40,212 nucleotides of DNA from an uncultured Bacilli bacterium. Lineage in GTDB: Bacteria; Bacillota_I; Bacilli_A; RF39; UBA660. The notes beneath the pieces are model-generated. The model was not told where the DNA came from. It made no database searches and saw only the letters and a list, made by a program, of their open reading frames with translations. Each line of letters starts with the position of its first letter. Positions within the stretch are counted from its first letter, which is position 1. Both the position numbers and the translations under genes were made by a program. The stretch covers positions 1 through 40,212 of the forward strand of contig CANQIL010000011.1 in the NCBI GenBank assembly GCA_947624045.1, read 5' to 3'. This document shows positions 1 through 9,179 of this stretch, one piece after another.

Positions 1-119
1 CAAGTACCTTAAACCCTTGTATTTGCTTACCAAAATAGCCATTTCTTCTATTTTTGGATTTAACCGATACCTCCATGCCCGCTATCTACAATTACACCTA
101 CTAAAGAATTGTTATTCAT
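1..119 (-). pseudogene. N-acetylmuramoyl-L-alanine amidase N-terminus, frameshifted remnant (runs off window)
   Basis: The ATG at 119 has a good ribosome binding site (AGAGGTGAAATT) and opens with MNNNSLVGVIVDSGHGGIG, the zinc-binding start of the Amidase_3 family (VDSGHGG). The frame then stops at TAA after 19 codons. The +1 frame continues without a stop to the window edge with NGYFGKQIQGFKVL-like sequence, which resembles the next part of such amidases. I read this as a gene broken by a small indel. The remainder lies outside the window, so a short expressed peptide or a sequencing error cannot be excluded. Confidence 0.5.
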
Positions 120-185
120 AATTTCACCTCTAGTATACAATATGAAATTATAGGCATTTGGTGATAATATTAAATTTTTAATGCA

Positions 186-212
186 ATTAAAAGAGTAGCT
201 TTTATACTACTC
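186..212 (-). terminator. Rho-independent terminator of the Wadjet operon
   Basis: On the minus strand GAGTAG (212-207) pairs with CTACTC (198-193) around an 8-nt loop and is followed by TTTTAATT. The jetD stop codon TAG lies inside the left arm, so the hairpin overlaps the coding end. Confidence 0.7.
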
Positions 213-1394
213 ATAATCAATGTTTTCTTGTTCCAATTTAATATTTTCTTTTTCCATATAATTAAGGACATCAAGATATTTATACATATTTTTATTTTCT
301 TTTAATTTTTGTAAGCGAACTTTATCGTTGGAAGTTAGCTTAATAGCATAATTTTTATATTTTATTAGTGTTTCTATATCCATTTTCTTAGTATCAAAAT
401 TTATATTTGTACTTTCTATTAAATGAGCTAAAATATAAAAACCACCTACATCAATATCACCACTATGAAAAAATGAGATTTGCTTATTAAAGTTATAAAG
501 TTTCAATAACAATACTTTTCTAATTTCATTATGAAAGCCACCTAAATATAAAATACATCTATCTTTTGATGGATAATTATAAAAACTATCTAAATTTTCA
601 ACTGTTATAATTTCCTGACAAGGTAGAGATAAAACTTCTAAATTTAAGATTTGATTACTTGATAAGACTAGTTCTGTTTGTAAATCTTGTAAATTTATAA
701 CTTGATTATTTATTTTAAAAGTAGCATTTCCTTTAATATAGACAAAGTTAGGGTTTTTATAAACGTTATAATGAAGTAAGCAATCCTCTTCTTCATAGTC
801 TGTGCATTCTTTTATGATTGAGCAAATTTTACTACTAATTGCCTCTAGTCTTTTAGAATCATGTAAGTATTTAGCACTAAATTTACGACGACTTATCTCT
901 GTTTTTTGCTTAGATAACTTATCTAGTACTACTAATATTTCTTCTAATTCTTTTTCATTATTAAAATACTTTTTGGTTGACTGAAAAGAATCTAACTTAT
1001 TAGTAATAATATCACAAAACGATTTTACTAGACTGTCTTTATTATAGTATTTTTTTATAATTTCTAAGTACCTTTGATTTTTTTCTTGAGGAGAAAAAGT
1101 ATTCATATACTTATAGATTTCATTTATATAATCAATATTTAAATAAACTCTTTCAATTTGCTTATATAATTTATTTTTCTTTGCTTCAATAAAATGTAAA
1201 TTTTCTAAATTACTAACAGCTTGTTCTATAGCATCTTCATATAAATAACTATCATCTGATACGTAATTAGGCATATTTTTAGAATCAAAAATTAAAGATA
1301 TTCTTCTTTTTACGGTAATATTTTTAGAAACACTACTATTTTCATACTTTTTTATTAATTTCTCTAAGATTATTTTTTCATAATTATTCTTCAT
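207..1394 (-). CDS. jetD: Wadjet protein JetD (TOPRIM nuclease subunit, DUF2220-like)
   Basis: JetD is the nuclease of the Wadjet plasmid-defence complex; JetABC extrudes DNA loops and JetD cleaves small circular DNA (established for the family). The C-terminal half shows the TOPRIM signature. A conserved Glu lies in VENLDSF (about residue 266 from the ATG at 1394), then CILYLGGF, then HSGDID with the DxD acid pair about 46 residues later. The N-terminal half is helical and charged, as expected for the arm that contacts JetA. Size, about 395 aa, is normal. The ATG at 1394 overlaps the end of jetC by 11 nt. An ATG at 1409 is also in frame and adds five residues; neither has a strong ribosome binding site, so coupling to jetC is likely. 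It is the last gene of the operon and looks intact. Confidence 0.92.
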   Translation of the reverse strand: MKNNYEKIILEKLIKKYENSSVSKNITVKRRISLIFDSKNMPNYVSDDSYLYEDAIEQAVSNLENLHFIEAKKNKLYKQIERVYLNIDYINEIYKYMNTFSPQEKNQRYLEIIKKYYNKDSLVKSFCDIITNKLDSFQSTKKYFNNEKELEEILVVLDKLSKQKTEISRRKFSAKYLHDSKRLEAISSKICSIIKECTDYEEEDCLLHYNVYKNPNFVYIKGNATFKINNQVINLQDLQTELVLSSNQILNLEVLSLPCQEIITVENLDSFYNYPSKDRCILYLGGFHNEIRKVLLLKLYNFNKQISFFHSGDIDVGGFYILAHLIESTNINFDTKKMDIETLIKYKNYAIKLTSNDKVRLQKLKENKNMYKYLDVLNYMEKENIKLEQENIDYE

Positions 1395-4300
1395 TAAAGG
1401 CAATCTCATCTAACGTTACTGTTTTAGCATAAGAAATATTGTTATCTTTGAAAATTAATAAATTAGTATTTACATAAGGTATTATAGTAGCAATTCTATT
1501 TGGAGGTACAGCTATCATAAGTTGAATATTAAGACTATTATAAAAATTCATCATAGCTTCAATTCGAGATTCATCCATATTATTAAAAGCTTCATCAAAC
1601 ATAACAAAGCAACCTACAGAACTATCCTTTTTAGAAGAACGAAGAAGTTGTTCAAAGGAAGCGGCAATGATAACGTAGAATGGAGTTTGAATTTCACCAC
1701 CACTTTTTTCTTTAGATACTTTAGAAAAATAATATGTTTCATCATTTTCATTAGTTATTTTTATATCATAAGACATATAACGACGATAATCAGTATATTC
1801 ACTTACTACTTTGTTCATAGTATCAAGAGAAGTTGAAGATGTTATCTTTTCAAATAATTCATCCATAGTATCTTGTTCTTCTAAAGATAAGTGTTCTTCA
1901 AATAAAGTATTTATCTGGTAATCTTTACCACTAGTAATTATTTTATAGTATTTAGCAAGTTCTGGGTCATTACTACTAGTATATATAAATTCATACTTAT
2001 CTTTACCAAAATAACTATTTTTTAAAGCTTTATTTAGATTTTTTAATTCTTCTTCAGCATAATATATTTTATTTTTTAATTTACTAATAAAATCTTCATG
2101 AAAGCTTTTTTGACATTGCTCTTCAAATTCTATACTTTTAGACTTATATTTCTTTAGATCTTTTTCACGCATTCGATATAATTCTTGAAGATAATAATCA
2201 ACATTATCAATAGAAGTAATTTCATCTAATTGATATTTACTATTATAGCCTTCTTGGAAATTTTCAATTTTAGTTTTTAATTCAATGTATGAATTATTTA
2301 AGAAATTGCTATCTTCTTTTAAGCTTTTTTCTAATTTAGTAATATCTTTATTGGCTAGTAAGTTTTTAAAATCTTCTTCATAATCAGTATAACTCTTAAG
2401 AGAGTCCTTATATTCATCATGTTCTAGTTGTAAATTTTTCATATCATTAGATAAAGTTTGGTTAGTAGCACGTATGGAAATTAGTGATTCATTTACTTCA
2501 TTAAAAGCTTTAGTTTTTAGAGACTTTTCTTCTTCTAATTTCTTCTTTTCTTCTATGACATTAGTAAATAAGTTATCAACATTTAATGACTCGCGACGTT
2601 TTTTTATTGTTTCTAGTTCATTAGTTGAATCTATATACTTTTGAATTTGAGGAAGAGATTTAAAAATATAATCAAAATCAATATTTTTTAAATTGTTTTG
2701 TGATAAATCTAATTTATTATATCTTTCTACTGATTCGTTATAAGACTTACTTGTAGTAGCTTTATCAGCTTCATACATTTTAATTTGTTGATTTAAGGCA
2801 TCTTCACCTATGTAGTAATATTTATATGCCTCAGGATTAATTTGTCTTGCTGTATGATTACGATAAGTCATGCAAGTTGGAGTAATAGCGTTTTCATATT
2901 TTTTTAAATCATTGACATCTAGGCAACAAGTGACTCTATTTAATAAGTAAAAGGCATAATCTTTAGCATATATATTTGAAGATGTAACATAATTAGAAAG
3001 ATTATCATTAGAATTATCATTTTTAGAAACTTTTTCTCTTATTTTAGCAATATTTACTAGACCAACGCCTGAAATTTTTTTGTCTTTTTTAATAGATTCA
3101 TAGATATTTAAGGCTTCATCAAAATATTTGGGTTCAATAATTAAATCAAATTTTTGAGTATTTAAATAGCCCTCTATAGCATTACGCCATTTTTCATCTG
3201 TTATTTCTAGATATTCACATAATGGTCTTATTTCTATATCTTTTTTATACTTATCTTTTAAATAACTAGCTATTTCTGTTTGAAGTAAAGTTATGCCACT
3301 ATTAGGAAAAGGAAACTTTTTTGCCTTTAATAAAGATAGATTATTTTCAATTTCGGTAAGCTTTAGTTTTAATTTTTTTAGATTAGTATTAGTATTATAT
3401 AATTTTTCATCAATATCATTTTTAGCTATAGTAGCTTGATGATAAATATCAGTAATTGTATCTTTAATTTGAGTAAAGTCAGTTGTATAGACATCTAACT
3501 TGGTAAGTTTTGAAGACCAAGAATAATCTTTTAAATTCTTTTGAGCCATTTTAATATAGTCATTCAAATTATTCAAATCTTTTTTTAAGGCTTTTACCGT
3601 TTCAGTAGTTTCTTTTTCTTTTTCTTTCCAATCTTCTAATAGTCTATATTCTTCATGTTCTAATAATCTAGTTTCATATTTAGAAATCATTACATTAAGA
3701 TTACTAATATCATTATTTATATTTTCTAGTTTTTCTTTTAAAAGATTTTCTTCATTAGTATTTTTATTTAACTTAAAAGATATTTCTTCTAATTCTTTAG
3801 TAATTTTAGTTAAAGAGAGCTTTTTTAAGAAGTAATTATTTTTAGAAATATCTTCTTCAGTTTTCAAATAATTATTATTTAAGTCTTCTAACTTTTCTAG
3901 TTCAGCAATTTTAGCTTCTTCGTTAGCAATTAATTCTTGAAGATTACGAAACTGTTCTATATTTTGTTGAAGATTTTCTAAAGAAATGTTATCTTCAGAA
4001 AGTAAGAAAGTATTTACAAAGTCATTAATATTAGAAATAGGTTTGAAAGCTAAGGCTTTTGTTAGTAACTCAGAATATTTTTGATGAGGTATGCCTAAAA
4101 AGGAAGAGAGCATTTTAGATATTTCAGAAGTAGTATCAAAATATTCAACATTTTCTTTTCTTTTAAATCTATTCATACTAATGGGAATATTGTCTTCAAT
4201 AAATAAAGAATCAGTTAATTGACATTTAGCTATTCGAAAAAAGCCTCTTGTTAGATTAGAAGTACTTGGTATTTGGATAATGGCACCTATAACATCATAT

Positions 4301-4605
4301 TTCTTAGCTAAATCATCATAGAACTCTAAAGCTATATAAGAAGTAACATCTTGAGCTCGTAAATATTCTTTGTTACTTAAACTTAATTTACCTCTTACAT
4401 AGGATTCTAATGTTCTTTTGGTAACATCACCAGCAGCTTGATTAAATTTAGCTTTGCCTCCTGTTAAGACATATTGGATAGCATCTAATAAAGTTGATTT
4501 ACCACTTCCGTTGATACCTGTTAGTAAAGTGTTGTTTTTAATTGCAAATGTTTGATTATAAAAAGTATGCCAATTAATCAATTTTATCTTCGTTATTTTC
4601 TTCAT
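1384..4605 (-). CDS. jetC: Wadjet protein JetC (SMC/MukB-like ATPase)
   Basis: JetC is the SMC-type motor of the Wadjet complex, a MukB-like dimer driving ATP-dependent loop extrusion. Numbered from the ATG at 4605, the Walker A motif GINGSGKST is at about residues 30-38. A long coiled coil with a central hinge-like globular part follows (around 430-620). The C-terminal head has the ABC signature KSGGE near 967 and the Walker B FDEAFNNMD near 1003. I chose 4605 because AAAGGTGATAGTT precedes it at normal distance and MKKITKIKLINWHTF matches the family start. The reading frame is open to 4644, but those extra codons lie inside jetB. Its start overlaps jetB by 32 nt and its end overlaps jetD. 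At 1073 aa it is full length with all catalytic motifs. Confidence 0.95.
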   Translation of the reverse strand: MKKITKIKLINWHTFYNQTFAIKNNTLLTGINGSGKSTLLDAIQYVLTGGKAKFNQAAGDVTKRTLESYVRGKLSLSNKEYLRAQDVTSYIALEFYDDLAKKYDVIGAIIQIPSTSNLTRGFFRIAKCQLTDSLFIEDNIPISMNRFKRKENVEYFDTTSEISKMLSSFLGIPHQKYSELLTKALAFKPISNINDFVNTFLLSEDNISLENLQQNIEQFRNLQELIANEEAKIAELEKLEDLNNNYLKTEEDISKNNYFLKKLSLTKITKELEEISFKLNKNTNEENLLKEKLENINNDISNLNVMISKYETRLLEHEEYRLLEDWKEKEKETTETVKALKKDLNNLNDYIKMAQKNLKDYSWSSKLTKLDVYTTDFTQIKDTITDIYHQATIAKNDIDEKLYNTNTNLKKLKLKLTEIENNLSLLKAKKFPFPNSGITLLQTEIASYLKDKYKKDIEIRPLCEYLEITDEKWRNAIEGYLNTQKFDLIIEPKYFDEALNIYESIKKDKKISGVGLVNIAKIREKVSKNDNSNDNLSNYVTSSNIYAKDYAFYLLNRVTCCLDVNDLKKYENAITPTCMTYRNHTARQINPEAYKYYYIGEDALNQQIKMYEADKATTSKSYNESVERYNKLDLSQNNLKNIDFDYIFKSLPQIQKYIDSTNELETIKKRRESLNVDNLFTNVIEEKKKLEEEKSLKTKAFNEVNESLISIRATNQTLSNDMKNLQLEHDEYKDSLKSYTDYEEDFKNLLANKDITKLEKSLKEDSNFLNNSYIELKTKIENFQEGYNSKYQLDEITSIDNVDYYLQELYRMREKDLKKYKSKSIEFEEQCQKSFHEDFISKLKNKIYYAEEELKNLNKALKNSYFGKDKYEFIYTSSNDPELAKYYKIITSGKDYQINTLFEEHLSLEEQDTMDELFEKITSSTSLDTMNKVVSEYTDYRRYMSYDIKITNENDETYYFSKVSKEKSGGEIQTPFYVIIAASFEQLLRSSKKDSSVGCFVMFDEAFNNMDESRIEAMMNFYNSLNIQLMIAVPPNRIATIIPYVNTNLLIFKDNNISYAKTVTLDEIAFNEE

Positions 4606-5212
4606 AACTATCACCTTTTTCTTGATAAGAATTAATTTTATCATTTAACTGTTTTATATTACTTACTTCTACGACATATTGAATTGTAGGAAAAATTTCA
4701 ATTAAAGTGTCATCTTTTTGAAAATTAGTACCTTTGAAATTTATAATATTATACTTTTTAAATAAAGTAAGACCGGTTGTTAAATCAATTGTTTTAAATC
4801 TTTGTAAGTTATCAAAATTAAATTGTTCACATTTACTTTGAAGTTCACCAATAGAAGTAATAACTTTGTTTTCTAAAGATATATCGTGTAATTTTTGATG
4901 ATATAGTAATCTTAATATTAATAGTAAAAGACTATTATTTTTATTAAGAGATAACTTTTTAGTATATTCAGATGTTAGAACTAAAGTTTTTTGTAGACTA
5001 TAATGAGTTAGCTCTCTTGCACTAAGTAGAAAATAATTTTTAAAAACAGTAAAGTGCGTAACGATAAAATAGTAGTCTTTCTTGTCTTCTTCCTTACTAG
5101 CAGTTAAATAATTAACATTTATTAATTTGTTGGTAAGATAAGCAAAAGTTTCTTGGTCTTTATCTGATAATTTTTGGTATTCTTCAGTAAATATGGTAAG
5201 GGCTTCATTCAT
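4574..5212 (-). CDS. jetB: Wadjet protein JetB (MukE-like subunit)
   Basis: This 212-aa protein sits between jetA and jetC and overlaps both, which is the JetB position in Wadjet operons. JetB is a MukE-like winged-helix protein that joins the JetA kleisin to the JetC heads. The visible content fits: a helical, acidic protein with an aromatic-rich core (YYFIVTHFTVFKNYFLLSARE near residues 45-65) and no catalytic motifs. Its ATG overlaps the jetA stop codon in an ATGAATGA arrangement, indicating translational coupling. The assignment rests mainly on gene order, size and neighbours, because this subunit diverges fast. Confidence 0.88.
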   Translation of the reverse strand: MNEALTIFTEEYQKLSDKDQETFAYLTNKLINVNYLTASKEEDKKDYYFIVTHFTVFKNYFLLSARELTHYSLQKTLVLTSEYTKKLSLNKNNSLLLLILRLLYHQKLHDISLENKVITSIGELQSKCEQFNFDNLQRFKTIDLTTGLTLFKKYNIINFKGTNFQKDDTLIEIFPTIQYVVEVSNIKQLNDKINSYQEKGDSYEENNEDKID

Positions 5213-6581
5213 TTTTCTTTTTCCTTTCTATTATAAATGATGGGATATGAATATTATCAATTACTTCTTCAGTATCTTGCCATAGGACTTGATAGTCACA
5301 AGTTGTTTCTTTAGAATAAATTAAGGCTAGGAGAACTTTGATAAATTCACTTTTTTGCTTGATATTAAAATCTTTTATTGTTAAGTTTTGCTTGGTACTT
5401 AGCATAGTCATAATTTGCTTATTTATTTCTTTTTTAGAATGCTTTAGGTTTGTTGCTAACTGGTGGTAAAAGGCTTTTTCAATGGTAGTATTGGAATTAG
5501 TGGTACTTTCTATAGGCAATTCAGAAAAGACGATACTTGTTCTTGGCGTGTAAAGTGATGTTTTTATGATGTTTCTTGCATCAAATAATTTAAAAGTCAT
5601 ATCATTTTCTTCAAGTAATGAGAAGTTTTTTAAAATATTTATTAAGTATCCTTCAACGTTAGCATTATGATTCATAAGCATTTTGATTCTTTCTATCGCA
5701 ACAGTGATATATCGACTATTTTTGATATCTATTTCTTCCATAATTGTAATGATGCGGTCAAAAATGCCTTCTAAGAAATGCATAGATTCATAAAATTTTT
5801 CAGTAGCGGCTGTTTCAGCAATGTTGTCTTCTTTTACAATTTGCTCAATGATAGATGATTTGTATACAGTATTTTCTTTGATATTTGCACAGATATTATT
5901 AAAAGGAATTTTATACTTATGGGGGTTATCATTAGTTTTCATATAATAATAAGCATCATCAATAATCTTTTCTTTGTATTCACCAAGTAATTGAGATAGT
6001 ATTTCTTCTAATTGTTCTTCTTCTGTTGCGTTTTCTAAATTAGTAATACGTTTAATATATTTCTTTATATTAGAGTTTAGACTTCTTAATTTTTTAAGTA
6101 AATCATTAGCTTGATTTATAGTGTCTTGAATAGTGAAGTAACCTCTTTTTATTTCTAATCTTTCTAAGTTATGATAAATTCTATAGACATAGCTACTTAG
6201 TTCTAAATTGCGACTTTCACCAAAGTTGTAGTAAGTATCTAAAAAGGAAATGGCATAGTCTTCAAAATTTACATATAGTTGCTGGTTTTTACCATATTCT
6301 GTATCTATCCAACCACATTGTTTTAATTTTCGGAAAATAAAATTAGCTTTGTCATTGGAATCTTTAAGTTCTATATCCTCATCATTATCAATTTCTGCGT
6401 TTATATTTTGTTCTAGATAATCGTTAATTAAATTAATAAAGTCTTCTTTTAAAAAAGTGTAACTGTTACTTTCAGATGATTTTGAGTAAATGAAAAATAA
6501 AATATCGGCATACGTCTGTCTTGATGGTGATGATAAAAGTGAAAAGAATTTGGCTGGAATGATATCAAATAAATGAAACAT
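5205..6581 (-). CDS. jetA: Wadjet protein JetA (MukF-like kleisin)
   Basis: First gene of the operon. JetA is the kleisin subunit that bridges the two JetC heads. The N-terminus MFHLFDIIPAKFFSLLSSPS followed by RQTYADILFFIY is the typical JetA opening. It is followed by winged-helix-like and long helical segments with several acidic stretches (for example residues 60-72). The 458-aa length is normal. It ends in TGA, showing that TGA is a stop in this organism, and overlaps jetB by 8 nt. The promoter immediately upstream has consensus elements and an inverted repeat over its -10 (see separate entry). Confidence 0.92.
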   Translation of the reverse strand: MFHLFDIIPAKFFSLLSSPSRQTYADILFFIYSKSSESNSYTFLKEDFINLINDYLEQNINAEIDNDEDIELKDSNDKANFIFRKLKQCGWIDTEYGKNQQLYVNFEDYAISFLDTYYNFGESRNLELSSYVYRIYHNLERLEIKRGYFTIQDTINQANDLLKKLRSLNSNIKKYIKRITNLENATEEEQLEEILSQLLGEYKEKIIDDAYYYMKTNDNPHKYKIPFNNICANIKENTVYKSSIIEQIVKEDNIAETAATEKFYESMHFLEGIFDRIITIMEEIDIKNSRYITVAIERIKMLMNHNANVEGYLINILKNFSLLEENDMTFKLFDARNIIKTSLYTPRTSIVFSELPIESTTNSNTTIEKAFYHQLATNLKHSKKEINKQIMTMLSTKQNLTIKDFNIKQKSEFIKVLLALIYSKETTCDYQVLWQDTEEVIDNIHIPSFIIERKKKNE

Positions 6582-6601
6582 ACTGAGCCCCCTTTTTAGT
6601 T

Positions 6602-6641
6602 AATTGTGCCCTATTATAGCACAATTGTTTTATTTTTACAA
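6602..6641 (-). promoter_or_regulatory. Wadjet operon promoter with palindromic operator over the -10
   Basis: On the minus strand there is TTGTAA (6641-6636), a 17-nt spacer and TATAAT (6618-6613), preceded by TGTGC. A perfect inverted repeat AATTGTGC/GCACAATT occupies 6602-6609 and 6619-6626. Its two 8-bp arms flank the -10, with one arm in the spacer and one at the start of the transcript. A protein bound there would block RNA polymerase. The promoter is well supported; operator function is inference. Confidence 0.75.
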
Positions 6642-6651
6642 TATAGAGGCT

Positions 6652-6688
6652 AACAAAAAAAGAATCCGGATAGTTCCATAGATTCTTA
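6652..6688 (-). terminator. Rho-independent terminator of the coiled-coil gene
   Basis: On the minus strand AAGAATC pairs with GATTCTT around a 14-nt loop, followed by TTTTTTT. The stop codon (6688-6686) lies in the left arm. It isolates the Wadjet promoter from upstream transcription. Confidence 0.8.
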
Positions 6689-7639
6689 TTTATTTTCATT
6701 TTGATTATTTTGACCTAAAATTTTAACGCCACCATTAGCTTCAACTGTTTTGGTTGCTAATTCTTTTAGTTCAATATATGCTTTATCCATTTTTTCTTGC
6801 AAGCTAGTATTTAGTGCACTGGCTTTACTTAACTCTTCTTGTAGGGATGCAATTTTATCATTTTGTCTATCAATAGTATTTTGAAAATCTTTCTTTAATA
6901 GCTCAGTATTATATTTATACTCTTTTTCTAACTCAGAAGTAGCTTCTTTTTTACCACGTTCATATTCTTTATTTATTAAGTTAGGTATATCATTTACTTT
7001 CTTTTCTAAATCTTCAAGATATTTAGCTTTATCTTTAGCTTCAGCTAATAATTTTTTAGTTTCTTCCTCAGTCTGCTTTAGGGCTAATTCACGAGACTTT
7101 TTCTCATCTTCCCAAGCGTTGTTGGCAAGTTCACGTTCTCTTTTGATTTTATAATCATATTCTTCAGTTTCTCTTTTTCTCTCAGTCTTTAGGCTTTCGC
7201 TTTTTAGTTCAAATTCTTTAACTAAATCATTAGTCTTTTTAGTGTACTCAGCTTCTAAAGCTTTTAAGTTTTCTTCTATTTTAGCTGATTCATTCTTTTT
7301 ATGATTTTCTAAGTCAATTAAAAAGTCTTTGCCAGTATTGATAACTAAAGTTAAATTATTTAGTTCTTTTTCAACACCATATAAATTTTGTAATTTTTCC
7401 TCTTCTGCACTAATAGCAATTTCTAAATCTTTAAATTTATTAACTAATTCTTGAGAAAAAATATTTTGTTCAACATTTTTCTTAGTTTCAGTTACAGATT
7501 TTTCAACTTGCTTTGCTTTAGCTTCTTCAATAGGATTTGATTTAACTTTAGCGGCATTTTTCTCTCTTAATAGGGCTTCATTTAAGGCATCTAAAATTTC
7601 TTGTTTAGTGTTTTTTAGTGTAATTTCTTCTTTTTTCAT
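6686..7639 (-). CDS. Hypothetical cytosolic coiled-coil protein
   Basis: A 317-aa protein with no signal peptide or membrane segment. Residues 55-300 are almost pure charged coiled coil, rich in Lys, Glu, Leu and Ala with continuous heptads. The ends are short and less regular; the C-terminus is Asn/Gln-rich. The start has a good ribosome binding site (AAAGGAG). It has its own promoter and terminator, so it is not part of the Wadjet operon, although it lies directly upstream of it. Function is not recognisable: it could be a structural filament, a scaffold or a DNA-associated coil. No phage-tail or SMC head motifs are visible. Confidence 0.75.
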   Translation of the reverse strand: MKKEEITLKNTKQEILDALNEALLREKNAAKVKSNPIEEAKAKQVEKSVTETKKNVEQNIFSQELVNKFKDLEIAISAEEEKLQNLYGVEKELNNLTLVINTGKDFLIDLENHKKNESAKIEENLKALEAEYTKKTNDLVKEFELKSESLKTERKRETEEYDYKIKRERELANNAWEDEKKSRELALKQTEEETKKLLAEAKDKAKYLEDLEKKVNDIPNLINKEYERGKKEATSELEKEYKYNTELLKKDFQNTIDRQNDKIASLQEELSKASALNTSLQEKMDKAYIELKELATKTVEANGGVKILGQNNQNENK

Positions 7640-7674
7640 AAGTGTACTACTCCTTTAATAATTTAATTAATTTT

Positions 7675-7703
7675 ATTGTAGCACACTATTCTTGGTAAGC
7701 AAA
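7675..7703 (-). promoter_or_regulatory. Promoter of the coiled-coil gene
   Basis: On the minus strand TTTGCT (7703-7698), a 17-nt spacer and TACAAT (7680-7675) occur about 40 nt before the ATG. The sequence before the -10 (TGTGC) matches that of the Wadjet promoter. Confidence 0.55.
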
Positions 7704-7718
7704 TAATTTTTTTCGCGT

Positions 7719-8201
7719 TTAGCCTCTTTTTAGTCTTAAATGATATTTAATTGTTTCAGCGGATGAGATGTATTTATCTACAAAGCAAACTAAAAAGGAC
7801 TCTTTATATTTAGGAATGCTTCGTAATGTTAAAGGCCACATATGTTTTAAAATTATATCTTTTTCTTTTGGTGATAAGGAAAAATATTTTAGGGCATCAT
7901 CTAGAGCTTTTTTAGGATGAGTATAGCCATGTTTTTCTAATAAGCGAGTTGCTTTATAGGCTTTATGCCAGTCATAAAGAAAAAAATCATGTAAAAGAGC
8001 AGCTCTTGCTACTGCTTTGTAATCAAGGTGCATTTTCTTAGCAAATTTATAACTTTTATAAGATACATCTAGGCAATGCTTTAAGCACGTTGTATTGCCG
8101 TGTTGAATAAACTCATTCATTTTTAAAACAATGGCATTATCAACTAAATCTTCTATTATTCTATAATACTCTTCATCAATATTCTTATATTTTTCAAGCA
8201 T
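7719..8201 (-). CDS. HD-domain metal-dependent phosphohydrolase
   Basis: A 160-aa single-domain protein. It contains the HD-superfamily pattern: a His near residue 42 (KHCLDVSYKSYKFAKK), the paired metal ligands AALLHDFFLYDW (His-Asp about residues 71-72), and a later His in IILKHMWPLT. HD proteins hydrolyse phosphoester or nucleotide substrates; the substrate here cannot be told from sequence. The length equals one HD domain with no partner domain. It lies downstream of corA on the same strand with a 33-nt gap and may be co-transcribed. No (p)ppGpp synthetase or HD-GYP motifs are seen. Confidence 0.85.
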   Translation of the reverse strand: MLEKYKNIDEEYYRIIEDLVDNAIVLKMNEFIQHGNTTCLKHCLDVSYKSYKFAKKMHLDYKAVARAALLHDFFLYDWHKAYKATRLLEKHGYTHPKKALDDALKYFSLSPKEKDIILKHMWPLTLRSIPKYKESFLVCFVDKYISSAETIKYHLRLKRG

Positions 8202-8234
8202 AATTATCCCTCTTTATCATTATATTCTTACTCA

Positions 8235-9179
8235 TTATAACATATTTTTTTTATGAAGAATTAAAGCAATTAATAATGATATGACAAATGAAGCAACAAT
8301 TAAAATTGAAAAAGCATTTTCATTTGTACTAATAGAGCCTAAAGGAACATTCATTCCTAAGAATGAAGATATCATAGTAGGAATAGATAGTACGATAGTA
8401 GCTCCAGCTAAAAACTTCATAATTAAATTAAGATTATTTGAAACAATAGTGGCATAAGTATCAGTAATTGATGATAAAATATCTTTATAAATAGTACTCA
8501 TTTCAAAAGCCTGCTTATTTTCAATAATAGCATCTTCTAAAAGGTCAGCATCATTATCAAACAAAGGTAAGATTATTCCCTTAGATAATTTTTCTAAGAC
8601 TAAATCATTGGCTTTTAAGGAAGTAATGAAATAAACTAAGGTTTTTTCTATTTCTAAAAGGTCTATTAAGTCTTTATTTTCTGTTGATTTTTTTAGGACT
8701 TTTTCCTTTTCTTCAATATCTTTGTTTACATTTTTTAAAGCTCTTAAATAATAACTTGATGTATTAATTAAAATTTGAATTAAAAACCGTGTTTTTTTGG
8801 CAGTACGAAAGTCTTTTATTTTACCTTGCTTAAAGGCATCAAGAATATTTGTTTTTTTAGGAGATACGGTAATAACGTAATTATTTTTAGTAATAATTAT
8901 TCCTAATGGATAGGTTTTATATTTATGGTCATCGTCTTTTTCTTTTAAATAAGGAGTATCTATAACTACTAAAGTAGCATTTTGGCTTTGTTCAATACGA
9001 GGTAATTCTTCATCATCAAGCATTTTTAAAATAAGGTCTTCATCAATTTGCGTTTTTTCTATTACTTTAGCTATTTCATCTTTAGTAGGTGTAATTAAGT
9101 CTATCCAACAGTCTGTTGTTATTTTTTTGCATTTTTTGATTTTCTTTTCAACTGGAGTAGTTTTATAAATTTTTAGCGT
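8235..9179 (-). CDS. corA: CorA-family magnesium transport protein with non-AUG start
   Basis: CorA forms a pentameric Mg2+ channel in the cytoplasmic membrane. The C-terminus has two membrane helices with the selectivity motif GMN between them (FLGMNVP), followed by a short Lys-rich tail. The first in-frame ATG (9023) would give only 262 aa and delete part of the conserved cytosolic domain. Upstream the frame stays open and encodes LKIYKTTPVEKK ... WIDLITPTKDEIAKV, classic CorA N-terminal sequence. There is no ATG, GTG or TTG between the upstream stop and this segment. The best start is ACG at 9179, three bases after GGTGAT; ATT at 9182 is the alternative. That gives about 314 aa, the normal family length. 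Family assignment is firm, the start codon less so. Confidence 0.9.
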   Translation of the reverse strand, partial: TLKIYKTTPVEKKIKKCKKITTDCWIDLITPTKDEIAKVIEKTQIDEDLILKMLDDEELPRIEQSQNATLVVIDTPYLKEKDDDHKYKTYPLGIIITKNNYVITVSPKKTNILDAFKQGKIKDFRTAKKTRFLIQILINTSSYYLRALKNVNKDIEEKEKVLKKSTENKDLIDLLEIEKTLVYFITSLKANDLVLEKLSKGIILPLFDNDADLLEDAIIENKQAFEMSTIYKDILSSITDTYATIVSNNLNLIMKFLAGATIVLSIPTMISSFLGMNVPLGSISTNENAFSILIVASFVISLLIALILHKKNML

